From contig NZ_CP126279.1 of the NCBI RefSeq assembly GCF_003234815.2, forward strand, positions 1,860,001-1,924,000: DNA of 64,000 bases, read 5' to 3'. Within the stretch, counting starts at the first letter, position 1; every line of letters begins with the position of its first letter. Under the pieces are notes generated by a model. It saw only the letters and a program-made list of their open reading frames with translations, was not told where the DNA came from and did no database searches. This stretch comes from Curtobacterium sp. MCBD17_035 (lineage in GTDB: Bacteria > Actinomycetota > Actinomycetes > Actinomycetales > Microbacteriaceae). The translations under genes were made by a program, and so were the position numbers. Shown here in pieces: positions 20,155 to 33,102 of the stretch.

Positions 20155-21579
20155 TCAGCGCCGACGCAGGAGGGCGATGAACATCGCGTCCGTGCCGATG
20201 CGGTGCGGCCAGAGCTGGACGGTGGCGCCGTCGGCGACCTGCGGGTCCCGAGCGGCGATGCTCCGCACCACGGAGGCCGTGTCGACCTGCTCGAGGACGT
20301 CGCCGTGCCGGGCGAGGAGCGCGTCCACCTGCCCACGGGTCTCGGCGAGGTGTGGCGAGCACGTCACGTACGCGAGCGTGCCGCCCGGTGCGAGCGACGC
20401 GACGGCGGCGTCCAGCAGTTCCGCCTGCACCACCGCGAGCTCCGAGACGTCCTCCGGGTCCTTCCGCCATCGCGCCTCCGGTCGACGACGGAGGGCGCCG
20501 AGGCCCGTGCACGGCGCGTCGAGCAGGACGCGGTCGTAGCTGCCCGGCGCGGTCGGTCCGGCCTCCCCCGGGCGTCCGAACCGGCGGCCGTCGCCTTCGG
20601 TGACCGTCACGGTCTCGGTGAAGCGTTCGAGCGCCGATCGGACGAGTCCCGCACGCGCCGGGACGAGCTCGTTGGCGACGAGCGTGGCGCCGGCGACCCG
20701 GGCCTCCGCGGCGAGCAGCGCGGCCTTGCCGCCCGGGCCGGCGCAGAGGTCGAGCCAACGCTCCCCCGGAGCGATGGCCGACGAGCGGGTCAACGCGAGC
20801 GCCGCGAGCTGCGACCCCTCGTCCTGCACCCGCGCTCGGCCGTCGGCGACCGCAGGGACCCGCGACGGGTCCCCGGCGACTCCGCGGACCCCGACCGGCG
20901 AGACGGGAGGCTCCGCCTCGGCATCCGGCAACACGTCGCCGGGTTCGACGAGCCCGGGCAGCGCCGCCAGGGTCACACCGGCCGGCACGTTGTCGGCCGC
21001 GAGCAGGGCGACGAGCTCGTCGCGGGCGCGCTCGGCGGCGAGGGCGTCGCGGAGGGCACCGACGACCCAGCGCGGGTGTGACCAGCGCCTCGCGAGCAGG
21101 TCGTCGCCCGTCAGGCCGCGGGTGATCTCGGCGTCCCAGCCGTCCGCGTCGCGCCCACCGACCTTCCGGAGCACGGCGTTGACGAACCCGCTCGCCCGAC
21201 GCGCTCCGATCGCCCGGGTGAGGTCGACCGTCTGCGACACGGCCGCGTGGGACGGCACGCGCATCCCGACGAGCTGGTGGACGCCGAGGCGGAGGACGTC
21301 GAGCACGTCGGCCTCGATGTTCGCGACCTGGCGCCCGGACGCCGCCTCGATGATCGCGTCGTACGTGCCGATCATCCGGATGGTGCCGTACGTCAGCTCC
21401 GTCGCGAAGCCGGCGTCCCGGGCGGAGAGCCCCGCGCGTCGGATGCGGACCGGGAGCAACAGGTTCGCGTACGCGTCGTCCGCCTGGACCGCACGGAGCA
21501 CGTCGAGCGCCACGCGCCGGGCGCTCGTCCCCGCACCGCGGTTCCCCCAGCCGCTGCCCTCGGGCGTCGTGGGTGTCAC
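20155..21579 (-). CDS. rsmB: 16S rRNA (cytosine-967-C5)-methyltransferase RsmB/Fmu
   Basis: SAM-dependent methyltransferase of 474 residues. The N-terminal 150 residues form a NusB-like RNA-binding domain. The C-terminal catalytic domain has DLCAGPGGKAALL (SAM site), the two family cysteines in DAPCTGLGALRRRP and YVTCSPHLAETRGQ. The GTG start overlaps the fmt stop by 4 nt (GTGA), which decides the start and implies coupling. The fmt-rsmB pairing is widespread in bacteria. Confidence 0.94.
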   Translation of the reverse strand: MTPTTPEGSGWGNRGAGTSARRVALDVLRAVQADDAYANLLLPVRIRRAGLSARDAGFATELTYGTIRMIGTYDAIIEAASGRQVANIEADVLDVLRLGVHQLVGMRVPSHAAVSQTVDLTRAIGARRASGFVNAVLRKVGGRDADGWDAEITRGLTGDDLLARRWSHPRWVVGALRDALAAERARDELVALLAADNVPAGVTLAALPGLVEPGDVLPDAEAEPPVSPVGVRGVAGDPSRVPAVADGRARVQDEGSQLAALALTRSSAIAPGERWLDLCAGPGGKAALLAAEARVAGATLVANELVPARAGLVRSALERFTETVTVTEGDGRRFGRPGEAGPTAPGSYDRVLLDAPCTGLGALRRRPEARWRKDPEDVSELAVVQAELLDAAVASLAPGGTLAYVTCSPHLAETRGQVDALLARHGDVLEQVDTASVVRSIAARDPQVADGATVQLWPHRIGTDAMFIALLRRR

Positions 21580-22526
21580 GCGAGCACCGCCGACGTGAGG
21601 TCCCCGAGACCGCGGGCCCACGACGCGCCGGGCATCGGACGCCCACCGGCCGGCTGCACCTCGAGGAGCTCGAGCGGCTCGGTCGCGGTGCCCACACGGA
21701 GCGCGCCGCCGACCAGCCCGAGCGCACCGGGTGCGAGCTCCTCGGTCGTCGTCACCAGGCCTGCCGGCCGTGTCGTCGGTGTCGTGCGGGCGGTCCGGAG
21801 CAGCTTGACCCGCGTGGCACCGAGGTAGGCGTACGCGCCCGGTTCCGGCGTCACCCCGCGCACGTGGGCGTGCACGACCGCAGCCGGACGGTCGAAGGCG
21901 ACGTGGCCGTCGGCGGAGGTCGTCTTCGGAGCCGTGGTGGGTTCGCCCACCTGCGCGACGCCGACCGCACGGCCCGCCGCGACGTGGTCGACGACGCGCG
22001 CGACGAGCTCGGCGCCCGTCTCGGCCATGGCGGCGAGGACCTCGCCGGCCGTCGCGTCGGGCCCGATCGGGAACGGCTCGGAGGCGTACACCGGTCCGGC
22101 GTCGAGCTCCTCGACGAGGCGGAACACGGTCGCCGCGGTCGACCGCTCGCCCGCCATGACGGCGCGCTGGACGGGCGCAGCGCCCCGGAAAGCCGGGAGC
22201 GACGAGAAGTGCAGGTTGAGCCAGCCGTGTCGCGGGACGTCGAGCGCGGCACGACGGAGCAACGCACCGTACGCGACGATGACGCCGAGGTCCGGTCCGA
22301 GGAGACGGAGTCGCTCCGTGACGTCGGCGTCCACGCGGGACGCCGTGATCACGGGGAGCCCGAGTTCCTCGGCGGCGACCGCGACCGGGGTCGGGGTGAG
22401 CACGCGCTTGCGGCCCTGCGGCGTCGGAGGCCGGGTCAGGACGGCGACGATCTCGTGGTCCGTCGCGGCGAGGCGACGGAGAGTGGGGACGGCGGCTGCG
22501 GGGCTGCCCGCGACGACGAGACGCAT
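21576..22526 (-). CDS. fmt: Methionyl-tRNA formyltransferase
   Basis: Formylates initiator Met-tRNA. The 316-residue protein has the formyl-folate domain with LGVIVAYGALLRRAAL and the HFSSLPAFRGAAPVQRA stretch around the catalytic residues, then a C-terminal tRNA-binding OB domain. In many family members the conserved text is SLLPRWRGAAPVQ, so the core is well kept. ATG start with GGAG close upstream, 30 nt after priA. Confidence 0.95.
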   Translation of the reverse strand: MRLVVAGSPAAAVPTLRRLAATDHEIVAVLTRPPTPQGRKRVLTPTPVAVAAEELGLPVITASRVDADVTERLRLLGPDLGVIVAYGALLRRAALDVPRHGWLNLHFSSLPAFRGAAPVQRAVMAGERSTAATVFRLVEELDAGPVYASEPFPIGPDATAGEVLAAMAETGAELVARVVDHVAAGRAVGVAQVGEPTTAPKTTSADGHVAFDRPAAVVHAHVRGVTPEPGAYAYLGATRVKLLRTARTTPTTRPAGLVTTTEELAPGALGLVGGALRVGTATEPLELLEVQPAGGRPMPGASWARGLGDLTSAVLA

Positions 22527-22556
22527 GGACTCCGGGTGGTGGTCGGTGGAGGGGGC

Positions 22557-24671
22557 TCAGGGGCCCTCGGAGAACGGTTCGACGTCGTCGAGCCGCACCC
22601 TGAGTGTAGGTGCGGCGCGGCGACGGTTGCCCCCGGGCAGCACCCGACGGGTCGACGACCGCCGGATCACCTCGGCCTTGAGCGTCGCCGCGACCTCGGT
22701 GCCGTGCGCGTACGGGAACCGCACGATCGTCCGGACCGTCCCGGGTACGGGGTCGTCGACGGCCACCGGACCGAGCACGGGCCCGACGAGGGCGTCGCCG
22801 AGCGCCTCGACCGCGGCGGCCACCGCCTCGTCCGTCCCGGTCAGCGTCGCCACGCGGACGGCGGGCGGGAAGTGCAGGACCCGGCGGTCGGCGAGCTCGT
22901 CGTGCGCCGGGACCTCGAGCCGCCACGTGGCCATCGCCGTCGCCAGCCGTCCGCCGACGCCGACGAGGAACGTCGTGCCGCCGCGCGCCGTCCGGGCCGC
23001 CGCGTTCGCCCAGACCCGGAGGACGTCCTCGGCGACGCGCAGGCCTTCGCGGGCGAGCATGCGCTCGCCGTCGAGCAGGAGGACGCACGCGTACCCGCCG
23101 GGCGTCGACGGTTCGGCGCCGCGGGTCGCGACCACGACGGCGGGTCGGTCGTCGACCTCGTCCACCGGACGGGCGCCGTCGGCGACGACGATCCGCGTCC
23201 CGGGGAACGCCCGTCCCAGCTCGTCCGCGGTGCGCTGCGCGCCGTGGCCGACCGGACGGAGCGTGGACCCCTGGCAGGTGGGACACCGGTACCCGACCGC
23301 CAGGGCCCCGCACCAGCGACACTGCGGCACGCCGGACGACGTCGCCCGGCCGAGGGGTCCCCCGCACCGCGGACAGCGGGCCCGGTCGCCGCAGTCGGCA
23401 CACACGAGCCCCGTCGCGAACCCCGGACTCGCCACCTGCACGAGCACGGGACCGGTACGGCTGGCCTCGCGTGCCGCACGCCAGGCCGCGGACGGGATCC
23501 GGGCGTGCGCGGCCCAGCCCTCCGCGGACGTCTGCTGCGCGGTCGGCACCACGCGCGGGACGACCGCGCGGACGGGCCGGACGTCGTCGAGCCACCCGAG
23601 TTCGACCAGACGCTGGACGTCGGTGCTCCGCGCGTGCGCTGCGAGCAGCAGGGCCGCCCCCGACTGCGCGGTCCGGAGCAGCACGGCGTCACGGGTGTGC
23701 ACGTAGGGAGCGCGTTGCTCGACGAACGAGGGGTCGCCGTCGTCCCAGACGGCGAGCAACCCGAGGCGCTCGGCCGGTGCGTACACCGCCGCGCGGTTGC
23801 CGACCACGACGACCGGACCCGACCGGGCCGTCAGGAGTGCGCGGGCGCGCTGCCCGTTCGTCTGCCGCGCGTCGAACCGCACCACACGCTCCGCGGGGAC
23901 GAAGGCGGCGACGGCGCGCTCGACCTCGGCGAGATCCCGGAAGTCCGGCACCACGAGGATCGCGGTCCGCTCCGACGCGAGCACCCGGGCCGCCGCCTCG
24001 GCGAAGGTGCGCGCCCACCCGTCCACCCAGGAGTCGTCCGGCAGCCGCACCGGATGCGCGATCGCGGTCATCGCGGCGCGACCGCCGTCCTCGAGCAGGG
24101 CCTCCACGCGGCCCTCCGGGTACGCCGTCACCACCGGCGCGGTGACGACCGGCGGCACCGTCGTGGTGTCCCCTGCGAGGAACGCCTTCTCGGCGCGGAC
24201 CTGACGCGGTGGCACCGCCAACCGGAGGACGTCGCTCGCCACCCCCGCCGCGCGGTCCGCGACGGCGCGCGCCAGCCGCCAGACCTCCGGCGCCAGGACG
24301 GGGACGGGCGACACGACCTCCTCGAGCGGACTGAGGTCGCCGGGGAACGAGCCTTCGGTGGCGACCTCGACGACGAAGGCGTCCGCGATCCGGGCGCCCG
24401 TGCGGAGCGGGACGCGCACCCGGACACCCGGGAGGCACGCCTCGCGCATCGCGTCCGGGATGCGGTAGTCGAACAACCGGTCGAGCTGCGGGAGCGGTGA
24501 GTCGAGGACGACGCGTGCGATCCGCGGGGTCGCGGACGCGGGCGAGGCCGCGCCCGCGGGCGCCGCCGCGGCCTCGACCGTCGGCACCGTTGCGGCGCCG
24601 GGCAGGGGCGGCCGCGCGTCCGCGCGCGGAGACCGCGCCGCTTCAGCGGGCGCTGGCGCGTCCTCCGGCAC
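22557..24671 (-). CDS. priA: PriA-like replication restart protein, helicase motifs degenerate
   Basis: A 704-residue homologue of the primosomal protein PriA. The N-terminal DNA-binding part (PLPQLDRLFDYRIP) and the zinc region with eight cysteines in four CxxC pairs (CADC, CPRC, CRWC, CPTC) are kept. The helicase part has no Walker A GKT motif, and the DEEH box appears replaced by WDDGDPSF. Actinobacterial PriA proteins are known to lack detectable helicase motifs, so it probably acts in restart without unwinding. The first 45 residues are Ala/Pro-rich. GTG start, 9 nt after metK. Confidence 0.88.
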   Translation of the reverse strand: MPEDAPAPAEAARSPRADARPPLPGAATVPTVEAAAAPAGAASPASATPRIARVVLDSPLPQLDRLFDYRIPDAMREACLPGVRVRVPLRTGARIADAFVVEVATEGSFPGDLSPLEEVVSPVPVLAPEVWRLARAVADRAAGVASDVLRLAVPPRQVRAEKAFLAGDTTTVPPVVTAPVVTAYPEGRVEALLEDGGRAAMTAIAHPVRLPDDSWVDGWARTFAEAAARVLASERTAILVVPDFRDLAEVERAVAAFVPAERVVRFDARQTNGQRARALLTARSGPVVVVGNRAAVYAPAERLGLLAVWDDGDPSFVEQRAPYVHTRDAVLLRTAQSGAALLLAAHARSTDVQRLVELGWLDDVRPVRAVVPRVVPTAQQTSAEGWAAHARIPSAAWRAAREASRTGPVLVQVASPGFATGLVCADCGDRARCPRCGGPLGRATSSGVPQCRWCGALAVGYRCPTCQGSTLRPVGHGAQRTADELGRAFPGTRIVVADGARPVDEVDDRPAVVVATRGAEPSTPGGYACVLLLDGERMLAREGLRVAEDVLRVWANAAARTARGGTTFLVGVGGRLATAMATWRLEVPAHDELADRRVLHFPPAVRVATLTGTDEAVAAAVEALGDALVGPVLGPVAVDDPVPGTVRTIVRFPYAHGTEVAATLKAEVIRRSSTRRVLPGGNRRRAAPTLRVRLDDVEPFSEGP

Positions 24672-24680
24672 GACGGACCG

Positions 24681-25889
24681 TCAGACCCCGGCCGTCACGA
24701 GGCCGGCGGCGACCCGCAGCGCCTCGACACGGTCGAGGGCCTCCCAGGTGAACCCGGGGAGCTCCCGACCGAAGTGTCCGTAGGTCGCCGTCGCGGCGTA
24801 CGTGGGGCGGAGCAGGTCGAGGTCGCGGATGATCGCCGCGGGCCGCAGGTCGAAGACCGCCCGGATGGCGTCGACGATCACGGCGTCGTCCACGTGGCCG
24901 GTCCCGAAGGACTCGACGTACAGCCCGACCGGGGCGGCGCGGCCGATCGCGTAGGCGACCTGGACCTCGAGCCGGTCGGCGAGACCGGCGGCCACCGCGT
25001 TCTTCGCGACCCACCGCAGGGCGTACGCGGCCGAGCGGTCCACCTTCGACGGGTCCTTGCCGCTGAAGGCACCACCACCGTGCCGCGAGGCGCCGCCGTA
25101 GGTGTCCACGATGACCTTGCGACCCGTCAGCCCCGCGTCGCCCTGGGGACCGCCGATCTCGAAGCGGCCGGTCGGGTTCACGATGACGTCCACGGCGCTC
25201 GAGTCCAGCGCGACCGTGTCGAGCACGGGGCGGATCACCCGGGCCGTGATGTCGACGGTGAGTTGCTCGAGCGACACGGTCGGCGCGTGCTGGGTCGACA
25301 GCACGACGGTCTCGACGGTCCGCGGCGTCACGCCGTCGTACCCGATCGTGACCTGCGTCTTGCCGTCGGGTCGGAGGTACGGCAGCTCGCCCGATTTGCG
25401 GACCGCGGCGAGGCGCTCGGCGAGCCGGTGTGCGATCCAGATGGCGACCGGCATGTACTCGGGCGTCTCGTTCGTCGCGTAGCCGAACATGATGCCCTGG
25501 TCACCGGCACCCTGGCGATCGAGCGGATCCGTCGCGCCCGTCCGGGCCTCGAGCGCGTCGTCGACGCCCTGCGCGATGTCGGGCGACTGCGAGCCGATCG
25601 AGACCTCGACCCCGCAGGTGTGGCCGTCGAAGCTGACCTCGGACGAGTCGTACCCGATGCCGGTGATGACGTCGCGCACGATCGTGGGGATGTCGACGTA
25701 GCCGGCAGTCGTGACCTCGCCCGCGACGTGCACGAGACCGGTCGTCACGAGGGTCTCCACCGCGACTCGGGCGTGGGGGTCGACGGTCAGGAGCGCGTCG
25801 AGGATGCGGTCCGAGATCTGGTCACAGATCTTGTCCGGGTGCCCCTCGGTGACCGACTCGGAGGTGAAGAGGCGAAGTGCGGACGTCAC
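24681..25889 (-). CDS. metK: S-adenosylmethionine synthase
   Basis: Makes SAM from methionine and ATP. 402 residues with the N-terminal [20 protein letters not shown], the ATP-binding [12 protein letters not shown] and the glycine-rich [22 protein letters not shown] start just 3 nt after the rpoZ stop, so there is no room for a SAM riboswitch and expression depends on the upstream operon. The product supplies RsmB, two genes downstream. Confidence 0.97.
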   Translation of the reverse strand: MTSALRLFTSESVTEGHPDKICDQISDRILDALLTVDPHARVAVETLVTTGLVHVAGEVTTAGYVDIPTIVRDVITGIGYDSSEVSFDGHTCGVEVSIGSQSPDIAQGVDDALEARTGATDPLDRQGAGDQGIMFGYATNETPEYMPVAIWIAHRLAERLAAVRKSGELPYLRPDGKTQVTIGYDGVTPRTVETVVLSTQHAPTVSLEQLTVDITARVIRPVLDTVALDSSAVDVIVNPTGRFEIGGPQGDAGLTGRKVIVDTYGGASRHGGGAFSGKDPSKVDRSAAYALRWVAKNAVAAGLADRLEVQVAYAIGRAAPVGLYVESFGTGHVDDAVIVDAIRAVFDLRPAAIIRDLDLLRPTYAATATYGHFGRELPGFTWEALDRVEALRVAAGLVTAGV

Positions 25890-25892
25890 GGA

Positions 25893-26156
25893 TCAGGCGT
25901 CGGGCGTCTGCGGCGTGGCAGTCAGCTTGTTCTCGTTGATCTCGTGGAGCGCGACCGACAGCGGCTTGTCGTCGATGGTCGAGTCGACGAGCGGGCCGAC
26001 GTTGTCGAACAGGCTGCCCTCGTGCAGGTCGGCGTAGTAGTCGTTGATCTGCCGCGCACGCTTCGACGCGAAGATGACGAGCGCGTACTTCGACTCGACC
26101 TTGGCGAGCAGGTCGTCGATGGGCGGATCGATGATGCCCTGGGAACGGTCGGCCAT
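25893..26156 (-). CDS. rpoZ: RNA polymerase omega subunit
   Basis: Small subunit (87 residues) that helps assemble RNA polymerase by chaperoning beta-prime. It has the family core [28 protein letters not shown] and [18 protein letters not shown] start with GGAGCTCCC upstream (GAGGAGC in the leader), 32 nt after gmk. The gmk-rpoZ-metK-priA order is typical of actinobacteria. Confidence 0.95.
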   Translation of the reverse strand: MADRSQGIIDPPIDDLLAKVESKYALVIFASKRARQINDYYADLHEGSLFDNVGPLVDSTIDDKPLSVALHEINENKLTATPQTPDA

Positions 26157-26188
26157 GGGAGCTCCTCGGTAGGTTGACGAGCGCCGGG

Positions 26189-27136
26189 TCACGGCGCGGA
26201 GAACAAGTCTACGACCTCCTGCGCAGCGGTACGGACATCGGAGTTCACGATCCGGACGTCGAACTCGTCCTGGGCGGCGAGCTCCACCTTCGCCGTGTCG
26301 AGCCGCCGTTGCTGCTCCGCGGGGCTCTCGGTCCCCCGCCCGATGAGCCGCCGGACGAGTTCCTCCCACGTCGGCGGGAGCAGGAACACCAGGAGCGCCT
26401 CGGGCATCGCGGCGCGGACCTGCCGCGCACCCTGCAGGTCGATCTCGAGCAGCACGTTGCGCCCCTGGTCGAGCGCGCGGTCGATGGGCGGTCGGGGCGT
26501 GCCGTATCGGTAGGAATTGTGGACCGTCGCCCACTCCAGGAGTTCGCGCTCGCGGACCATCCGGTCGAACTCGGCGTCGTCGACGAAGTAGTAGTGGACG
26601 CCGTCGACCTCGCCCGGGCGCGGTGCCCGGGTCGTCGCGGAGACGCTGAGGAGCACCTCCGGGTGGTGTTCCCGGATGTACGCCGAGACCGTGCCCTTGC
26701 CGACCGCGGTGGGCCCGGCGAGCACGACGAGCCGCGAGGCGCGTCGGCGACGACCGGACCGCGACGCCAGCCAGTCCGCGAGTTCCCCGCGCTGCCGCGT
26801 GCCGAGGCCGCCCAGCCGCTTCGTCGGCGCGATGCGGAGCGTGGCCATGACGCTCTCGGCACGCGCCGGACCGATGCCCGGGAGGCTCGTCAGGAGGTCG
26901 CGGACGCGGAGCGACTGCTCCGCGGTGGCCGCGTCGCTCCCCCAGGCAGCCCGCGCGACGTCGAGCCCGGACCGGGCACCGGAGGCCACGTCGGCCTTCA
27001 CGGCTGCCCGCGCTCGGCGTGCGGCGACGGCGGCCCGGGCGGCCGCGGCCCGGTCGACCTCGGGCGGCCGGGACCCGCGAGAGCCGGACGCCCCGCCCGG
27101 GGGGACGTCCTCCTGGCCCGTGCCGTCCGCGTTCAC
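26189..27136 (-). CDS. gmk: Fusion of mIHF (integration host factor) and guanylate kinase
   Basis: A 315-residue two-domain protein. Residues about 25-125 match the actinobacterial integration host factor mIHF, with the helix-hairpin-helix [18 protein letters not shown] and [18 protein letters not shown]. Residues about 133-315 are guanylate kinase (GMP + ATP to GDP + ADP), with P-loop GPTAVGKGT at 141-149, [19 protein letters not shown] and [12 protein letters not shown]. In many actinobacteria mihF and gmk are adjacent separate genes; here one reading frame covers both with no internal stop. The GTG start overlaps the pyrF stop (GTGA). Independent translation of gmk from an internal start cannot be excluded. 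Confidence 0.92.
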   Translation of the reverse strand: MNADGTGQEDVPPGGASGSRGSRPPEVDRAAAARAAVAARRARAAVKADVASGARSGLDVARAAWGSDAATAEQSLRVRDLLTSLPGIGPARAESVMATLRIAPTKRLGGLGTRQRGELADWLASRSGRRRRASRLVVLAGPTAVGKGTVSAYIREHHPEVLLSVSATTRAPRPGEVDGVHYYFVDDAEFDRMVRERELLEWATVHNSYRYGTPRPPIDRALDQGRNVLLEIDLQGARQVRAAMPEALLVFLLPPTWEELVRRLIGRGTESPAEQQRRLDTAKVELAAQDEFDVRIVNSDVRTAAQEVVDLFSAP

Positions 27137-28040
27137 GCGAGCGCCGCCGCGATGCGGTCGACCCGCGCGGCGACCTCGTCCTGGACCCCGTCGGGACCGG
27201 ACGCCAGCAGGCCACGCGACTCGTTCACGAGGACCTGGTCGGCGACGGCGCCGAAGCGCTCCCGGAGGTCCTCGATCCGGGCTCCCTGCGCGCCGAACCC
27301 CGGCGCGAGCACCGGTGCCGACCCCACGGCGTCCGTGCGGAGACCGAAGTCGGCGAGGTCGAGCGTCGCGCCGATGACCAGTCCGACCGAGCCGAGCTCC
27401 CCCGGCCCGCCCGTGTGCTCCCCTGCCCTGCGTCGGTTCTCGTCTGCCACGTCCAGAACGATACCGGCGGCGACGGACGACCCGGAACGGGCCCCCTCCT
27501 GCATCACGGCGGTCTGCAGGACCCGGCCCTCGGGGTTGCTCGTGGCGGCCAGGACGAACACGCCCGCCCCCGCCGCCGCCGCGACGTCGAGCGTCCCGGC
27601 GAGGGCGCCGAACCCGAGGTACGGGGACACCGTCAGGGCGTCGGACGCGAGCGGCGAGGAGGGGTCGAGCCACGCGGCGGCGTAGTCGTCCCCCGTCGAC
27701 CCGATGTCCCCGCGTTTCGCGTCCGCGATGACGAGGAGGCCGGCGTCCCGTGCGCGCCGGACCGTGGCCTCGAGCGCCCGGTAGCCGGCGGCGCCGGCGA
27801 CCTCGAAGAACGCGACCTGGGGCTTCACCGCGGCGGCGCGGCCCACGGCGGCGTCGACGAGCACCGCGCCGAACGCGGTCAGACCGGCCTCGTTCCGTGG
27901 GAGTCCCCAGGCGCGGAGCGTCGCGGCATGCGGGTCGATCCCGACGCACAGCGGCGACCGCTCCCCCATGGCGGACCGGAGGCGCGCACCGAACCGTGTC
28001 GCGCCTCCCGTCCGAGCCGACGGAGCGGTCGCCTCGTCGA

Positions 28041-28044
<4 letters not shown>
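27133..28044 (-). CDS. pyrF: Orotidine 5'-phosphate decarboxylase (type 2)
   Basis: Last step of UMP synthesis, decarboxylating OMP. At 303 residues with [24 protein letters not shown] and the catalytic [14 protein letters not shown] it is the longer type found in actinobacteria and Myxococcus. ATG start overlapping the carB stop (ATGA); its stop overlaps the mIHF-gmk start (GTGA), so pyrimidine and guanylate genes are translationally linked. Confidence 0.96.
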
Positions 28045-31312
<3,268 letters not shown>

Positions 31313-31313
<1 letters not shown>

Positions 31314-32554
31314 CAGTCGTTGCTGCTTCCGGTCGTGGTGGCCGAGCTGTCGCTCGGCCGGTCGTGCGTCGGGTCGGCGGCGGGCGTGGTGGCGGCGGCC
31401 GTGACGGCGTCGAGCGGACGCCCCTCGCGCCGGGCGATCACCATGTCCCGGAACCGGTCGAACAGGTACATGCTGTCGTGCGGGCCCGCCGCGGCCTCGG
31501 GGTGGTACTGCACGCTGAACGCGGGGATGTCGAGCGCGCGCAGGCCCTCGACGACGTTGTCGTTGAGGCTGAAGTGGCTCACCTCGACCCGTCCGAAGCC
31601 GATCGGCGACTCGAGCACCTCGCCGACGGGTGCGTCCACCGCGAAACCGTGGTTCTGGCTCGTGATCTCGACCCGCCCGGTCGTCGTGTCGAGGACGGGC
31701 TGGTTGATGCCGCGGTGCCCGAACGGGAGCTTGTACGTCCCGAACCCGAGCGCCCGACCGAGCAGCTGGTTACCGAAGCAGATGCCGAAGAACGGCCGGC
31801 CGTCACGCAGGGTCTCACGGAGGAGCTCGACCTGGGCGTCCGAGGCCGCCGGGTCGCCGGGACCGTTCGAGTAGAACAGGGCGTCGGGGTCGAGTTCGCG
31901 CAGCCGGTCGATCGAGACGTCCTGCGGCAGCACGTGGACCTCGAACCCGCGCGCCGCCAGGTACCGCAGAGTCGACGTCTTCACACCGAGGTCGAGCACC
32001 GCGAGGGTCCCGATGCGGTCGCCCTCCGGCTCGAGCACGTACTCCTCGCGGGTCGAGACGGCCGCGGAGAGGTTCTGGCCCGTCATGTCGGTCTGCTCGC
32101 GCACGACACGGAGCTGCTCGTCGGGTCCGAGGTCCGCGTCCGCGCCGCTGAACACGCCGCCCTTCATGGCCCCGGCGTCGCGGATCCGGCGGGTGACCGC
32201 GCGCGTGTCGATGCCGGAGATCCCGACGATGCCGTCACGCTCGAGGTGGTCGTCGAGGCTCGCGTTCGCGCGGTGGTTCGACACGATGCGGCTCGGGTCC
32301 CGCACCACGTAGCCCGCCACCCAGATCCGACCGGACTCGGGGTCCTCGTCGTTCACACCCGTGTTGCCGATGTGCGGTGCCGTCTGCACGACGATCTGGC
32401 CGGCGTACGACGGGTCCGTCAGGGTCTCCTGGTACCCCGTCATGCCGGTGGCGAACACGACCTCGCCGAGCGTGCGGCCGCGGGCGCCGTAGGCCCAGCC
32501 CTCGTAGCGGGTGCCGTCCTCGAGGACGAGCAGTGCCCGTTCGCGTGTTGTCAT
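31313..32554 (-). CDS. carA: Carbamoyl-phosphate synthase small subunit
   Basis: Glutamine amidotransferase subunit, 413 residues. The catalytic triad is C259 in [12 protein letters not shown] with H351 and E353 in [15 protein letters not shown] also fits the family. The N-terminal domain begins [16 protein letters not shown] Thr/Ala/Asp-rich tail of about 35 residues is extra. ATG start overlapping the preceding stop (ATGA). Confidence 0.97.
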
Positions 32555-33102
32555 CGTGTCGGTTCTCCTCCGTCGCCCGTGTCCGGGCCTCGCTCGCCCG
32601 TCACCGGGCTGGTCGTCTGGGTCAGTTCCCGCAGGGCCGCGAGCGGAGCCGCATCACCCGAGGGGAACCGGAAGTAGCTGTCGAGGTCCGTCGCACCCGC
32701 GGCGCCGGTCGCCCGCCATCGCAGTCGGACGAGTCCGCCGCGCTCGACGACGCGGTCGATCGTCCAGGTGGCGCGGTCCGCCCCGCGGACTGCACGACGA
32801 TCCACGAACCGCTCGGGTTCGCCGGCGATCGAGAGCACGACGCCCTCGTCGTGGACCCTGAGCGCGGCGCGCCCACGGAACCCGAGGCCTCCGCCGACGA
32901 TCCGCTCGAGCGGCTGGTCGGCGCGGGTCGTCGCCACGTACAGGCCGTCCCAGGAGCCGAGCGCCGTGTGCAGTCCCGGGGGCACCGGGACGGGAGGCAC
33001 GACCGCGTCCTGCCCGCGTCCTCGCCGCCGCCACGTCCGCGCCATCACGACGAGCAGCGCGACGATCACGAGGAGGATCACGGCCTCGGTGGACCAGGTC
33101 AT
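32551..33102 (-). CDS. Membrane protein with PH-like domain in the pyr operon
   Basis: A 183-residue protein with one N-terminal membrane helix (about 5-22, [16 protein letters not shown]) and a soluble domain with the beta-rich spacing of a PH-like fold ([33 protein letters not shown]). A single-helix protein of this kind sits between pyrC and carA in many actinobacteria, including mycobacteria, but its role is unknown. ATGA overlaps on both sides tie its translation to pyrC and carA. Confidence 0.75.
   Translation of the reverse strand: MTWSTEAVILLVIVALLVVMARTWRRRGRGQDAVVPPVPVPPGLHTALGSWDGLYVATTRADQPLERIVGGGLGFRGRAALRVHDEGVVLSIAGEPERFVDRRAVRGADRATWTIDRVVERGGLVRLRWRATGAAGATDLDSYFRFPSGDAAPLAALRELTQTTSPVTGERGPDTGDGGEPTR

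Noticed and set aside
25890-25892. SAM riboswitch upstream of metK
   Set aside because: Only 3 nt separate rpoZ and metK, so there is no room for one.
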